The notes beneath the pieces were generated by a model that worked only from the letters and a program-made list of their open reading frames with translations, did no database searches and was not told the origin of the DNA. A stretch of DNA of 64,000 bases from JADHLI01 sp937988715 (GTDB taxonomy: Bacteria; Pseudomonadota; Alphaproteobacteria; Puniceispirillales; Puniceispirillaceae): contig CALKIF010000065.1 of assembly GCA_937988715.1 (NCBI GenBank), forward strand, positions 1 to 64,000. The letters run 5' to 3'. Positions 35,709 through 43,833 of this stretch are shown in pieces. Both the position numbers and the translations under genes were made by a program. Each line of letters opens with the position of its first letter. The stretch's first letter is position 1.

Positions 35709-36497
35709 TCAGCCAAGCACATCATCCATGGTATACAGGCCTGCTGGCTGACTGGCCGCAAAGGCCGCCGCCCGCAAAGCCCCGCGCGCAAATATCGAGC
35801 GGCTGGTGGCCCGGTGAGTCAGCTCTATGCGTTCCTGCTGGCCAAAAAACGTCACTGTATGTTCGCCGGCAATATCACCGCCCCGCATCACGGCAAACCC
35901 GATATCCCCTGATTTGCGCGCCCCGGTCATCCCGTCACGGCCACTGTCACGCACCGCGTCAAGCGCGACATTGCGGCCATCTGCTGCCGCACGGCCAAGC
36001 GCAAGGGCTGTACCAGACGGCGCATCAACTTTTTGATTGTGATGCGTTTCAACAATTTCAATATCCCAATCCTGGCCAAGCTGTTGGGCGACCTGACGGA
36101 CCAGCTGTGCCAGCAATGTCACGCCGACAGATGTGTTGGCACAATAGACAAGCGGAATATCACGCGCCGCTTCAGCCAGAATTTGTTCTTGTTCTGCTTT
36201 CAGACCAGTGGTCCCGATCACCATCGCTGTGCCGGTTTTCCGGGCAATCGCCAGATGCTGGAGTGTGGCTTCAGGATGGGTAAAATCAACAATAACCCCG
36301 CCTGCCCCTATGCCTAAGGCTGCTGGATCAGCACTCAGGCTAACGCCGTCTATTTGTGAGCCAACCAACGGATTATCCGGATGCTCGCTCAAAGCTGCCA
36401 GTTCAAATTCCGGCTGCTCTGCGACCACAGATCTGATCATCTGTCCCATTCGTCCCGCTGCCCCGGGAAGCGCGATTTTGGTCACTGTGCCTGGCAT
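35709..36497 (-). CDS. dapB: 4-hydroxy-tetrahydrodipicolinate reductase
   Basis: NAD(P)H-dependent step in lysine and diaminopimelate synthesis. The 262-residue protein has the nucleotide-binding ALPGAAGRMGQMI, VDFTHPEATLQHL, GTTGL, and the catalytic ETHHNQKVDAPSGTALALG (about residues 150-168). The C-terminal ERIELTHRATSRSIFARGAL is also typical. It lies downstream of dnaJ on the same strand with a 108-base gap, the usual dnaK-dnaJ-dapB order in alphaproteobacteria. Confidence 0.97.
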   Translation of the reverse strand: MPGTVTKIALPGAAGRMGQMIRSVVAEQPEFELAALSEHPDNPLVGSQIDGVSLSADPAALGIGAGGVIVDFTHPEATLQHLAIARKTGTAMVIGTTGLKAEQEQILAEAARDIPLVYCANTSVGVTLLAQLVRQVAQQLGQDWDIEIVETHHNQKVDAPSGTALALGRAAADGRNVALDAVRDSGRDGMTGARKSGDIGFAVMRGGDIAGEHTVTFFGQQERIELTHRATSRSIFARGALRAAAFAASQPAGLYTMDDVLG

Positions 36498-36546
36498 GTC
36501 GTGTCTGCTCCCTTTTTAACGGCGGATGTGCTGGGCTCGCACAGGC

Positions 36547-36564
36547 TCAGCCTAACAAGGCTGA
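36547..36564 (-). other. Stem-loop between dnaJ and dapB
   Basis: TCAGCC, a 6-base loop and GGCTGA form a perfect 6-bp stem 42-59 bases after the dnaJ stop. No T-run follows on the minus strand, so it is at best a partial terminator or an RNA-stability element between dnaJ and dapB. Confidence 0.3.
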
Positions 36565-36605
36565 CCAGGAAACACCAGACAGTTCCCTTGCCCTAAATGA
36601 GCAGG

Positions 36606-37727
36606 TTATGACCATAATCGTTTGACCCGGTTTAAAAAGCTGGTGGTTTGCGGGCTGGCATCACCTGCCTTTTCAAATTCGGCCAGCAGCTCTGCCTGTT
36701 TTTTTGTCAGATTGGTCGGGGTTTCGACATGGATTTCAACAATCTGGTCGCCTTGGCCTGCTCCGCGCAGTGCCGGCATACCTTTTCCGCGCATACGGAA
36801 TTTGCGGCCTGTCTGGGTACCTTTTTCGATTTGCAGCCTGGCCATTCGTCCGGCCAATGTCGGCACGTCAATAGTGCCGCCCAAAGCGGCTGTTGCCATC
36901 GGCACAGGCACACGCACAAATAAATGGCTGCCCTCACGTTCAAAAATTGGATGATTTTTCACATTCACAAAAATATATAAATCACCTGCCGGGGCTCCGC
37001 GCAAACCCGCCTCACCCTTCCCGGACAGACGGATCCGTGTGCCGGTATCAACACCAGAAGGAATATTTACAGACAGATTTTCAGCCTTTTCAACCCGGCC
37101 CTGTCCCCGGCAACTGCGGCAGGGATCAGAAATCGTCTCGCCCACACCCTGACAGGACGGACAGGTGCGCTCAACCGTGAAAAAACCCTGCTGGGCCCGG
37201 ACCTTGCCCCGCCCGCCACAACCAGAACAGGTCGCTGGCCGGCTGCCCTTTGCGGCACCCGTGCCTGAACATTCCTCACAAGAGGCTGAAATTTCGGCAA
37301 CGATATCTTTGGTACAGCCGGTAAAGGCCTCATCAAGATCAATATCCAGATCATAACGCAGATCCGCACCATGGCGTGACTGACCGCCGCCGCCCCGGCC
37401 ACCGGAAAATTCTGAGAACATCTGCTCAAAAATATCGGAAAAACCGCCGCCAAAGCCGCCGAATCCAGCCCCGGCCCCGCCACCGCCAAAACCGGCTGAT
37501 TGTTCAAATGCGGCGTGACCCAACTGATCATAAGCGGCCCGTTTCTGGCCGTCCTTCAGAACTTCATAAGCTTCGCTGGCTTCACGAAACCGTTCAGCCG
37601 CCGCTTCATCATCAGGGTTGCGATCTGGATGATTCGCCATTGCCAGCTTGCGATAAGCGGCTTTTATGGTCTTGTCATCTGCATCCCGGCTAACGCCCAG
37701 AACCTCATAGAAATCACGTTTCGCCAT
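36606..37727 (-). CDS. dnaJ: Chaperone protein DnaJ
   Basis: Hsp40 cochaperone of DnaK. Domains in order: J domain (1-70, with HPD in MANHPDRNPDDEAA), a Gly/Phe-rich linker (about 75-120), and four CxxCxGxG zinc repeats (CEECSGTG, CSGCGGRG, CPSCQGVG, CRSCRGQG, about 145-215). The substrate-binding C-terminal domains follow. Length 373 is standard. It follows dnaK by 85 bases and is probably served by the dnaK heat-shock promoter. Confidence 0.98.
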   Translation of the reverse strand: MAKRDFYEVLGVSRDADDKTIKAAYRKLAMANHPDRNPDDEAAAERFREASEAYEVLKDGQKRAAYDQLGHAAFEQSAGFGGGGAGAGFGGFGGGFSDIFEQMFSEFSGGRGGGGQSRHGADLRYDLDIDLDEAFTGCTKDIVAEISASCEECSGTGAAKGSRPATCSGCGGRGKVRAQQGFFTVERTCPSCQGVGETISDPCRSCRGQGRVEKAENLSVNIPSGVDTGTRIRLSGKGEAGLRGAPAGDLYIFVNVKNHPIFEREGSHLFVRVPVPMATAALGGTIDVPTLAGRMARLQIEKGTQTGRKFRMRGKGMPALRGAGQGDQIVEIHVETPTNLTKKQAELLAEFEKAGDASPQTTSFLNRVKRLWS

Positions 37728-37812
37728 TGCCTCGTCTTGCCCTACACATCATGGCCTTAAACTTAACCCGGCCAATGAAGCTCTGCTCTGCAGTCTCTAG
37801 CCCAGATCGGAT

Positions 37813-39732
37813 TTAAGCCTTTTTGGCATCCTTATCATCGTCAACTTCTTCAAACTCGGCATCAACAACATCATCATTATTATCTTGTGTTGTGGCTTCA
37901 TCTTGAGGCTGTGCGTCTGACATATCCTGCTCACCTTGATAAGCGGCTTCACCCAGCTTCATCAGCACAGCAGACAAGGCTTCAGATTTTTCACCGATCT
38001 GCTGGTCATCATCTCCTTCAAGGGCTGTTTTCAGCTCAGCGATCGCAGCTTCAACATCTGCCTTCATGGCAGGGTCGGCCTTATCACCCAGATCATCAAT
38101 AGATTTCTGAGCGCCATGAACCAGGGCTTCGGCCTGATTGCGCGCTTCAACCTTTGCCCGGCGTTCTTTGTCCTGTTCAGCATAGGTTTCAGCATCCTGA
38201 ACCATCTGATCAATTTCAGAATCATCAAGCCCGCCTGACGCTTTGATGCTGATCGCCTGTTCTTTACCGGTTGCTTTGTCTTTCGCGCTGACTTTCACAA
38301 TACCGTTGGCATCAATATCAAAGGTGACTTCGATCTGCGGCACACCCCGTGCAGCGGCCGGAATGCCTTCCAGATTAAACTGACCAAGCAGCTTGTTATC
38401 TGCCGCCATTTCACGCTCACCCTGGTAAACAGAAATGGTCACCGCAGACTGATTGTCATCAGCAGTTGAAAACACCTGGCTTTTCTTGGTCGGGATTGTT
38501 GTGTTCCGGTCGATCAGACGGGTGAACACACCGCCCAGCGTTTCAATGCCCAAAGACAGCGGCGTGACATCCAACAGCAACACATCTTTTACATCACCTG
38601 TCAGAACGCCGGCCTGGATTGCGGCCCCGCTGGCGACAACTTCATCAGGGTTCACCCCGCGATGAGGCTCTTTGCCGAAGAATTTTTCGACTGTCTCAAC
38701 AATTTTGGGCATCCGGGTCATCCCGCCGACCAGAATCACCTCATCAATCTCGCCTGCAGATACACCCGCATCTTTCAGGGCCTTCTTGCAGGGTTCTAGA
38801 GAGCGCTGAACAAGGCCGTCAACCAGCTGTTCCAGCTTTGAGCGGCTGAGCTTTACATTCAGGTGTTTCGGGCCGGTTTGATCAGCTGTGATAAACGGCA
38901 GATTCACTTCTGTCTGTGTGGTGCTTGACAGCTCAATCTTGGCTTTTTCAGCAGCTTCTTTCAGCCGCTGCAAGGCCATCCGGTCAGAGCGCAGATCAAT
39001 GCCCTGTTCTGCCTTGAACTCATCCGCCAGAAAATCGATCACCACCTGGTCGAAATCTTCCCCGCCAAGGAACGTATCGCCATTGGTTGATTTCACCTCA
39101 AACACACCATCACCGATTTCCAGGATAGAGACATCAAATGTCCCGCCACCCAGATCAAACACAGCAATGATGCCGGATTCCTTACGGTCCAGACCATAAG
39201 CAAGAGCTGCGGCTGTCGGCTCATTGATAATCCGCAGAACCTCAAGACCGGCAATCTTACCGGCATCTTTTGTGGCCTGACGCTGGGCATCGTTAAAATA
39301 GGCCGGCACAGTGATCACGGCCTGATCAACTGTTTCTCCTAAGAATGATTCCGCATCTTCTTTCAGCTTGCGCAGAATAAAGCTGGACATCTGAGAGGGA
39401 GAATAATCTTCACCATCGACCTCAATCCAGGCATCACCGTTCTTCGCTGGCTTGACCTTATAAGGCACAAGATCAGCAAAATCCTTAATCGCCGCATCAT
39501 CAGCGCGGCGGCCGATCAGACGTTTGACCGCAAAAATGGTTTTTTCTGGGTTGGTCACGGCCTGACGTTTGGCGGGCTGACCAACAAGACGCTCATCATC
39601 ATCTGCAAACCCGATCATGGACGGGGTTGTGCGGGCCCCTTCGGCGTTTTCAATAACGCGTGTGTCCTTGCCATCCATGACGGCAACACATGAATTTGTG
39701 GTTCCCAGATCAATGCCTATAACTCTTCCCAT
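37813..39732 (-). CDS. dnaK: Chaperone protein DnaK (Hsp70)
   Basis: ATP-dependent chaperone for nascent and stress-damaged proteins. The 639-residue protein begins IGIDLGTTNSCVAVMDG. It has the ATPase signatures FDLGGGTFDVSIL and VILVGGMTRMPKI, the linker VLLLDVTPLSLGIETLGG, the peptide-binding domain, and an acidic C-terminal tail ending EFEEVDDDKDAKKA (EEVD-like motif included). It has an 80-base leader region with a heat-shock promoter match. grpE lies upstream and dnaJ downstream. Confidence 0.98.
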   Translation of the reverse strand: MGRVIGIDLGTTNSCVAVMDGKDTRVIENAEGARTTPSMIGFADDDERLVGQPAKRQAVTNPEKTIFAVKRLIGRRADDAAIKDFADLVPYKVKPAKNGDAWIEVDGEDYSPSQMSSFILRKLKEDAESFLGETVDQAVITVPAYFNDAQRQATKDAGKIAGLEVLRIINEPTAAALAYGLDRKESGIIAVFDLGGGTFDVSILEIGDGVFEVKSTNGDTFLGGEDFDQVVIDFLADEFKAEQGIDLRSDRMALQRLKEAAEKAKIELSSTTQTEVNLPFITADQTGPKHLNVKLSRSKLEQLVDGLVQRSLEPCKKALKDAGVSAGEIDEVILVGGMTRMPKIVETVEKFFGKEPHRGVNPDEVVASGAAIQAGVLTGDVKDVLLLDVTPLSLGIETLGGVFTRLIDRNTTIPTKKSQVFSTADDNQSAVTISVYQGEREMAADNKLLGQFNLEGIPAAARGVPQIEVTFDIDANGIVKVSAKDKATGKEQAISIKASGGLDDSEIDQMVQDAETYAEQDKERRAKVEARNQAEALVHGAQKSIDDLGDKADPAMKADVEAAIAELKTALEGDDDQQIGEKSEALSAVLMKLGEAAYQGEQDMSDAQPQDEATTQDNNDDVVDAEFEEVDDDKDAKKA

Positions 39733-39807
39733 CTTCTGATATCCTTTTTTCAGTCCTGGTTTCAGGAAGTCAAAAATAGAGCCGCGTGTTTACCACTGGC
39801 CCCGCTT

Positions 39808-39835
39808 ATATAAGGTCTGATTTTCATCATGCAAG
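39808..39835 (-). promoter_or_regulatory. Heat-shock (sigma-32 type) promoter of dnaK
   Basis: Minus strand: CTTG, exactly 17 bases, then CTTATAT. This equals the alphaproteobacterial RpoH consensus CTTG-N17-CYTATNT at every defined position. It lies 76-103 bases before the dnaK ATG. No CIRCE inverted repeat is visible here, so HrcA probably does not act on dnaK directly. Confidence 0.8.
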
Positions 39836-39884
39836 AGGCAGACAGATTTCAGCACGCCAATTACAGACCTGTTTTCTTGTCTGT

Positions 39885-40550
39885 TTATGAAGCCGGCGGT
39901 GTGGCGGTGTCTGTTGCCGCTTTTGACACACCGACCATCGCCGGGCGCAATAACCTGTCATGCAGGCTGTAGCCAGGCTGAACCACCTGTACAACCATTC
40001 CCGGCTCTACATCATCTGTTGGCACCTCAAACATGGCCTGATGCAGATTATAATCGAACTTCTCGCCCTCAGGATTAATCCGCTGAATACCATGGCGTTC
40101 AAACGCAGATGCCAGTTCGCGGCCGGTCATCTCAACACCAATGAGAATATTCTTCACGGTCTCATCCATTCCCTCTTTATCTTCAGGGATCAACGTGATC
40201 GCCTTTTCCAGATTATCCAGAGAGGCCAGCAAATCGCGGGCAAAAGACAAGGGGCCATATTTTTTCGCAGCCGCCACTTCACGTTCTGTGCGTTTGCGCA
40301 AATTTTCATTATCAGCCATCACACGAAGAAGCTGATCTTTCAGCTCATCGCGATCGGTACCTGATTCTGAATCAGAATCTGAGGTCTCTTCGCCATCTGA
40401 GGATGCTGATTCTGCTTCAGCTTGTACCGCATCTGTTTGATCCTCTGCGCCAGCCGCATGGCTGTCTTCGGCAGATCCGGTTTGCGCCTTTACGTCCTCA
40501 TCTGGTTGTTCTGACTTGGTCTGTTCAGCTTCATCACCGCTGGTCATCAT
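39885..40550 (-). CDS. grpE: Nucleotide exchange factor GrpE
   Basis: Releases ADP from DnaK. The frame is open 88 codons upstream but ATG 40550 follows GAGGG at 6 bases, giving 221 residues; the adjacent second ATG is equally possible. An acidic, low-complexity N-terminal region (about 1-75, rich in Glu, Asp, Ser) precedes a long helix (DELKDQLLRVMADNENLRKR). The conserved GrpE head follows: GVEMTGRELASAFERHGI and a PGYSLHDRLLRPAMVGV signature. hrcA is normally just upstream; here two plus-strand genes intervene. Confidence 0.95.
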   Translation of the reverse strand: MMTSGDEAEQTKSEQPDEDVKAQTGSAEDSHAAGAEDQTDAVQAEAESASSDGEETSDSDSESGTDRDELKDQLLRVMADNENLRKRTEREVAAAKKYGPLSFARDLLASLDNLEKAITLIPEDKEGMDETVKNILIGVEMTGRELASAFERHGIQRINPEGEKFDYNLHQAMFEVPTDDVEPGMVVQVVQPGYSLHDRLLRPAMVGVSKAATDTATPPAS

Positions 40551-40639
40551 TTTGGCCCTCGTCTTTCTTCTTTTTTGCCTCAAGACATAACCGGCACATC
40601 TATCAGGCGCAGCCATGCCATCCACGCTGGCAGCCAAGA

Positions 40640-40667
40640 TGTGGGGATGAATGCAGCAAATGCCAAG
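40640..40667 (-). promoter_or_regulatory. Possible heat-shock promoter of grpE
   Basis: Minus strand: CTTG, 17 bases, CCCCACA, about 90 bases before the grpE ATG. The -35 box and the spacing equal those of the dnaK promoter. The -10 box resembles the enteric sigma-32 CCCCAT form more than CYTATNT, so it is weaker evidence. Confidence 0.45.
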
Positions 40668-40742
40668 TAGAGATTGGACATTTTTTGCGTTTTTTTTTAA
40701 CATAGCGACCAGACAAAACACCAATCTGGTAAAGACGCTGTG

Positions 40743-41384
40743 ATGAAAAAAAAGCCTTATAATGATAATCTGGTTATGGCGTCTATTGAGAGCCTGTATA
40801 ATCAGGCCAATCATACAACAGCCGCAGATCAGACAGAGCTGAAGCGTCAGAACAGTGACAATCTGCCTATTATTGGCAGCCTGCCCGTTACTCTATCCAG
40901 CGATACAGCAGATCAAGACAGCACTCAGTTTGATGATATGGTCCTGACCGGCTTGCTGGAGGCTGTTCCTGCTGAACCAACCCTTCCTGCACAAATTGCC
41001 AAACCAGACAGTGATGATGATGATGAACAGGACGATAATCCTTTTCTTGCGATTCGCCAGGCGGTGATTTCTGCTGGCCAGATGACCGCACCAGAACCAG
41101 AAGAAGACCGCCTGTCTGATGAGCCCGCGAGCCCGGCAAAACAGGCCTTCGCCGGACAGCTGGCAGAACTGATTGATGCCGAAATTGAGCGGCGGCTGAC
41201 AGAACGGCTGAACAAAGACAAAACGCCTGTACCTGCCCAGAAGCGGGCCACAAAACAAAAACAGGCAAAACAGGCCAGCAAGCCCAAAAAGCAAAAAAAG
41301 TCTGCCGCGCACAGCAAAAAGGCAAAACCAGATAATCCTGCGCCGAAAAAGACAACAAAGGCGCGCCGGAGACCAAAATCATGA
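40743..41384 (+). CDS. Hypothetical acidic protein with lysine-rich tail
   Basis: I do not recognise this 213-residue protein. No membrane segment or signal is visible. Residues about 1-110 are polar and acidic, with a DSDDDDEQDDNPF patch. Residues 120-150 contain a probable amphipathic helix (AFAGQLAELIDAEIERRLTERL). The last 60 residues are Lys/Ala/Pro-rich (KKQKKSAAHSKKAKP and KKTTKARRRPKS), like histone-H1-type tails that bind DNA or RNA. The helix near the C-terminus recalls a PopZ-type layout but the PopZ motif was not found. ATG 40743 is chosen over GTG 40740. Its stop overlaps the next gene by ATGA, so the two are coupled. It lies divergent from grpE. Confidence 0.7.
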   Translation: MKKKPYNDNLVMASIESLYNQANHTTAADQTELKRQNSDNLPIIGSLPVTLSSDTADQDSTQFDDMVLTGLLEAVPAEPTLPAQIAKPDSDDDDEQDDNPFLAIRQAVISAGQMTAPEPEEDRLSDEPASPAKQAFAGQLAELIDAEIERRLTERLNKDKTPVPAQKRATKQKQAKQASKPKKQKKSAAHSKKAKPDNPAPKKTTKARRRPKS

Positions 41385-41905
41385 ATATGCGTGTCGCCTG
41401 TCCACATTGTCAGGTTGTTGGCGTGGTTCCTGATGAGCTGCGCAAATTCAGCAACTGGCCTGTCGCCTGTCACCATTGTCATCAGCATTATTATGTGCCG
41501 GTAATCTCATCACCAGCGCCGCTGTCCCGCCAGGTTGAGCTGGCCTGTGCCAGCTGTGGCCAGACATCTGCGTTGGACAAGCAGGCCTATGATTCGATCC
41601 TGACAGAAAAATTCCCGCTCTTCTGTCAGAGCTGTCACAGCTCTCTTACCGGAGATGACGCAAATATTGTTGAGCTGGACCATCCGGACAAATCTGGTCA
41701 AACCACACAGGCTGTTGGCATGAAATCGGCACTGGCCCTTGTGTTTGCCGGCTTTTTCATTGTCAGTGTCTCGGTCATGGCGGCTCATGAAGGGCTGATC
41801 AGCAGAGAATGGCTGGATAATCTTCTGCAGCATCTGCCAGATCGCGCGATTGTGGTCAGCTATCTGACAGACGCCCTGAAATCTAGCTCAGAAACCGGGC
41901 AATAG
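41381..41905 (+). CDS. Double zinc-ribbon, single-pass membrane protein
   Basis: The 174-residue protein starts with a zinc ribbon of the MJ0042 kind (ACPHCQVVGVVPDEL, then ACHHCHQHYYVP). A second ribbon follows, with CASCGQTSALDKQ and LFCQSCHSSL (about 52-86). One membrane helix (about 113-133, ALALVFAGFFIVSVSVMAA) precedes a roughly 40-residue tail. The likely topology is cytoplasmic ribbons with an external tail. Function is unknown; the ribbons could bind nucleic acid or protein. It is translationally coupled to the basic-tailed protein upstream, and its 3' end overlaps hrcA tail to tail by 23 bases. Confidence 0.75.
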   Translation: MNMRVACPHCQVVGVVPDELRKFSNWPVACHHCHQHYYVPVISSPAPLSRQVELACASCGQTSALDKQAYDSILTEKFPLFCQSCHSSLTGDDANIVELDHPDKSGQTTQAVGMKSALALVFAGFFIVSVSVMAAHEGLISREWLDNLLQHLPDRAIVVSYLTDALKSSSETGQ

Positions 41906-42938
41906 CCTGGCTGGTGTAATCCACCATCGGAATAATCCGGGCATAATTCATATGCCGGGGGCCAATAACACCGACAGCACCAATGATTTTCCGGTCTGCG
42001 TTCCGGTAAGGAGACAGCACAACTGAACAGCCGGTTTCTGAAAACAGCTCATGTTCAGCACCGATAAATATCTGCAGCCCATCTGCTGCAAGCACAGACT
42101 GCATTAATTGGGTGGCATGACTGCGCATTTCCAGCTTGTCAAACAACAGCCTGACCCGGGCCAGATCATCAACAGCTTTGACATCTTCAAGCAGATTTGT
42201 CTGGCCGTTCAGAATCAGTGACGCTTCATCCCGGCCTTCTGCATCAGACCAGCTGGCCAGCCCCCGCGCGATCAAATCGCTGGTTAAAGTATCCAGTTCG
42301 GTCTGATGATGAACCCGGTCCTGATCAGCCAGACGGACAATATCTGTCAGCGGTTTGCCTTTATAATGGCCGTTCATATAATTGGAGGCTTCAACCAGAC
42401 AATGCGCCGGAATACCGGCTGGCATTTCGATCAGCCTGTTTTCAACATGACCGTTTGAAAACACCAGAATCACCAGAATTTTCCGGTCCTGAACAGGCAC
42501 AAATTCAATGTGATTTACAGACAAATCTTCACTTGGGGCCATCACAAGAGCAGCACATTTGGACAGGCCGGATAACGCCAAGCTGGCTTTGTCCAAGGCC
42601 TGATTAACAGACAAGCCGTCACCGACAGACAGGCTGTCAAACGATGCCTGGCTGTCAACCGGCAGAGCAGATTGTATTTCCATCAGCCCGTCAACAAACA
42701 ATCTGAGCCCGGCATGGGTCGGCAGGCGCCCGGCAGAGGTATGTGGTGAGAATAGCAGACCTGCTCCTTCCAGCTCTGCCATGATGGCGCGTACAGACGC
42801 AGATGACAGCCCGATATCCGGATGTGATGAGATCACACCAGAGCCCACAGGTGTTCCTGTTTCCAGGTAATTATTGACAATGATATTGAAAATTTCCTGA
42901 CTCCGCTTGGTCATTTCCAAAACAGGAAGTGAGGTCAT
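41883..42938 (-). CDS. hrcA: Heat-inducible transcription repressor HrcA
   Basis: Represses chaperonin operons by binding CIRCE elements. The 351-residue protein has a winged-helix N-terminus (TKRSQEIFNIIVNNYLETG, VGSGVISSHPDIGLSSASVR, GLLFSPHTSAGRLPTHAGLR). The GAF-like inducer domain has KILVILVFSNGHVENRLIE and the C-terminal CSVVLSPYRNADRKIIGAVGVIGP. ATG 42938 has AGGAT upstream. No CIRCE repeat was found in the window, so targets such as groESL must lie elsewhere. It is divergent from rph, the conserved arrangement. Confidence 0.95.
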   Translation of the reverse strand: MTSLPVLEMTKRSQEIFNIIVNNYLETGTPVGSGVISSHPDIGLSSASVRAIMAELEGAGLLFSPHTSAGRLPTHAGLRLFVDGLMEIQSALPVDSQASFDSLSVGDGLSVNQALDKASLALSGLSKCAALVMAPSEDLSVNHIEFVPVQDRKILVILVFSNGHVENRLIEMPAGIPAHCLVEASNYMNGHYKGKPLTDIVRLADQDRVHHQTELDTLTSDLIARGLASWSDAEGRDEASLILNGQTNLLEDVKAVDDLARVRLLFDKLEMRSHATQLMQSVLAADGLQIFIGAEHELFSETGCSVVLSPYRNADRKIIGAVGVIGPRHMNYARIIPMVDYTSQAIARFLS

Positions 42939-43055
42939 GGGGATATCCTATTGTCTGCAGCTGTGGTATTGAACGACTAAGTCTAATATAAACCGTGGTC
43001 TGCTTCTCTGCAAAACAGTTCTGAGCACAGGCCCTACCAGAGGCAGCCCCTATCC

Positions 43056-43793
43056 ATGAGTTCCCATCGTCCGTCAGGCCGTTCAGCAGAGCAGATGCGC
43101 CCGGTCAGTTTTGAGCCCCATTTTTCCCCATATGCTGAAGGGTCCTGTCTGATTTGTATTGGCCAGACACATGTGATTTGCACCGCATCTGTTGATGAAC
43201 GTGTACCGCCATTCCTGCGCGGTACAGCCAAAGGCTGGGTGACAGCAGAATATGGCATGCTGCCCCGGGCAACCCATTCGCGTATGGACAGAGAAGCAGC
43301 CAGAGGAAAGCAGTCTGGACGAACCCAGGAAATCCAGCGGCTGATCGGCCGGTCTTTGCGGGCCGTGACTGACCTGTCTGCCCTTGGTGAACGGCAGATT
43401 AAAATTGACTGTGATGTGATCCGTGCTGATGGCGGGACCAGAACAGCCTCTATCACCGGCGCATGGGTCGCGTTATCGCTGGCGTGCGAGCATCTTCTGC
43501 AGAAAGGTGATATCACCCGTTCACCGCTTCGTGATCAAGTTGCCGCCATTTCCTGTGGGCTGACCGCGGCCGGGGCGGTTTTGGATCTGGATTATGACGA
43601 GGACAGCACAGCTGAGACAGATGCGAATTTTGTGCTGACAGCCAGTGGCGGCATTGTGGAAATTCAAGGCACGGCTGAACAGACCCCGTTTACAGCAGAT
43701 CAGTTCAGCAGCATGCTGGGTCTTGCCCAAGCCGGCTGTGCCGACCTGTTTGAACAGCAGCTGGCCGCCGCCCGCCAGCCCCGGCCGGCCTGA
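43056..43793 (+). CDS. rph: Ribonuclease PH
   Basis: Phosphorolytic 3' exoribonuclease for tRNA 3'-end maturation. The 245-residue protein has RPSGRSAEQMRPVSFEP, the block GWVTAEYGMLPRATHSRMDRE, QEIQRLIGRSLRAVTDL, the phosphate-binding CDVIRADGGTRTASITGA and DLDYDEDSTAETDANFVLT. Full length and intact. It is divergent from hrcA across 117 bases and starts the rph-rdgB-hemW run. Confidence 0.97.
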   Translation: MSSHRPSGRSAEQMRPVSFEPHFSPYAEGSCLICIGQTHVICTASVDERVPPFLRGTAKGWVTAEYGMLPRATHSRMDREAARGKQSGRTQEIQRLIGRSLRAVTDLSALGERQIKIDCDVIRADGGTRTASITGAWVALSLACEHLLQKGDITRSPLRDQVAAISCGLTAAGAVLDLDYDEDSTAETDANFVLTASGGIVEIQGTAEQTPFTADQFSSMLGLAQAGCADLFEQQLAAARQPRPA

Positions 43794-43833
43794 GCCTTCT
43801 TTTTTTGCACAAAATAATTAACGGACCCTGCTG

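Noticed and set aside
40743..41384. PopZ identity for the acidic/basic hypothetical protein
   Set aside because: The layout is loosely similar, but the conserved C-terminal PopZ helices are replaced by a Lys-rich tail.
42939..43055. CIRCE element in the hrcA-rph gap
   Set aside because: No TTAGCACTC-N9-GAGTGCTAA-like inverted repeat is present there or upstream of grpE or dnaK.
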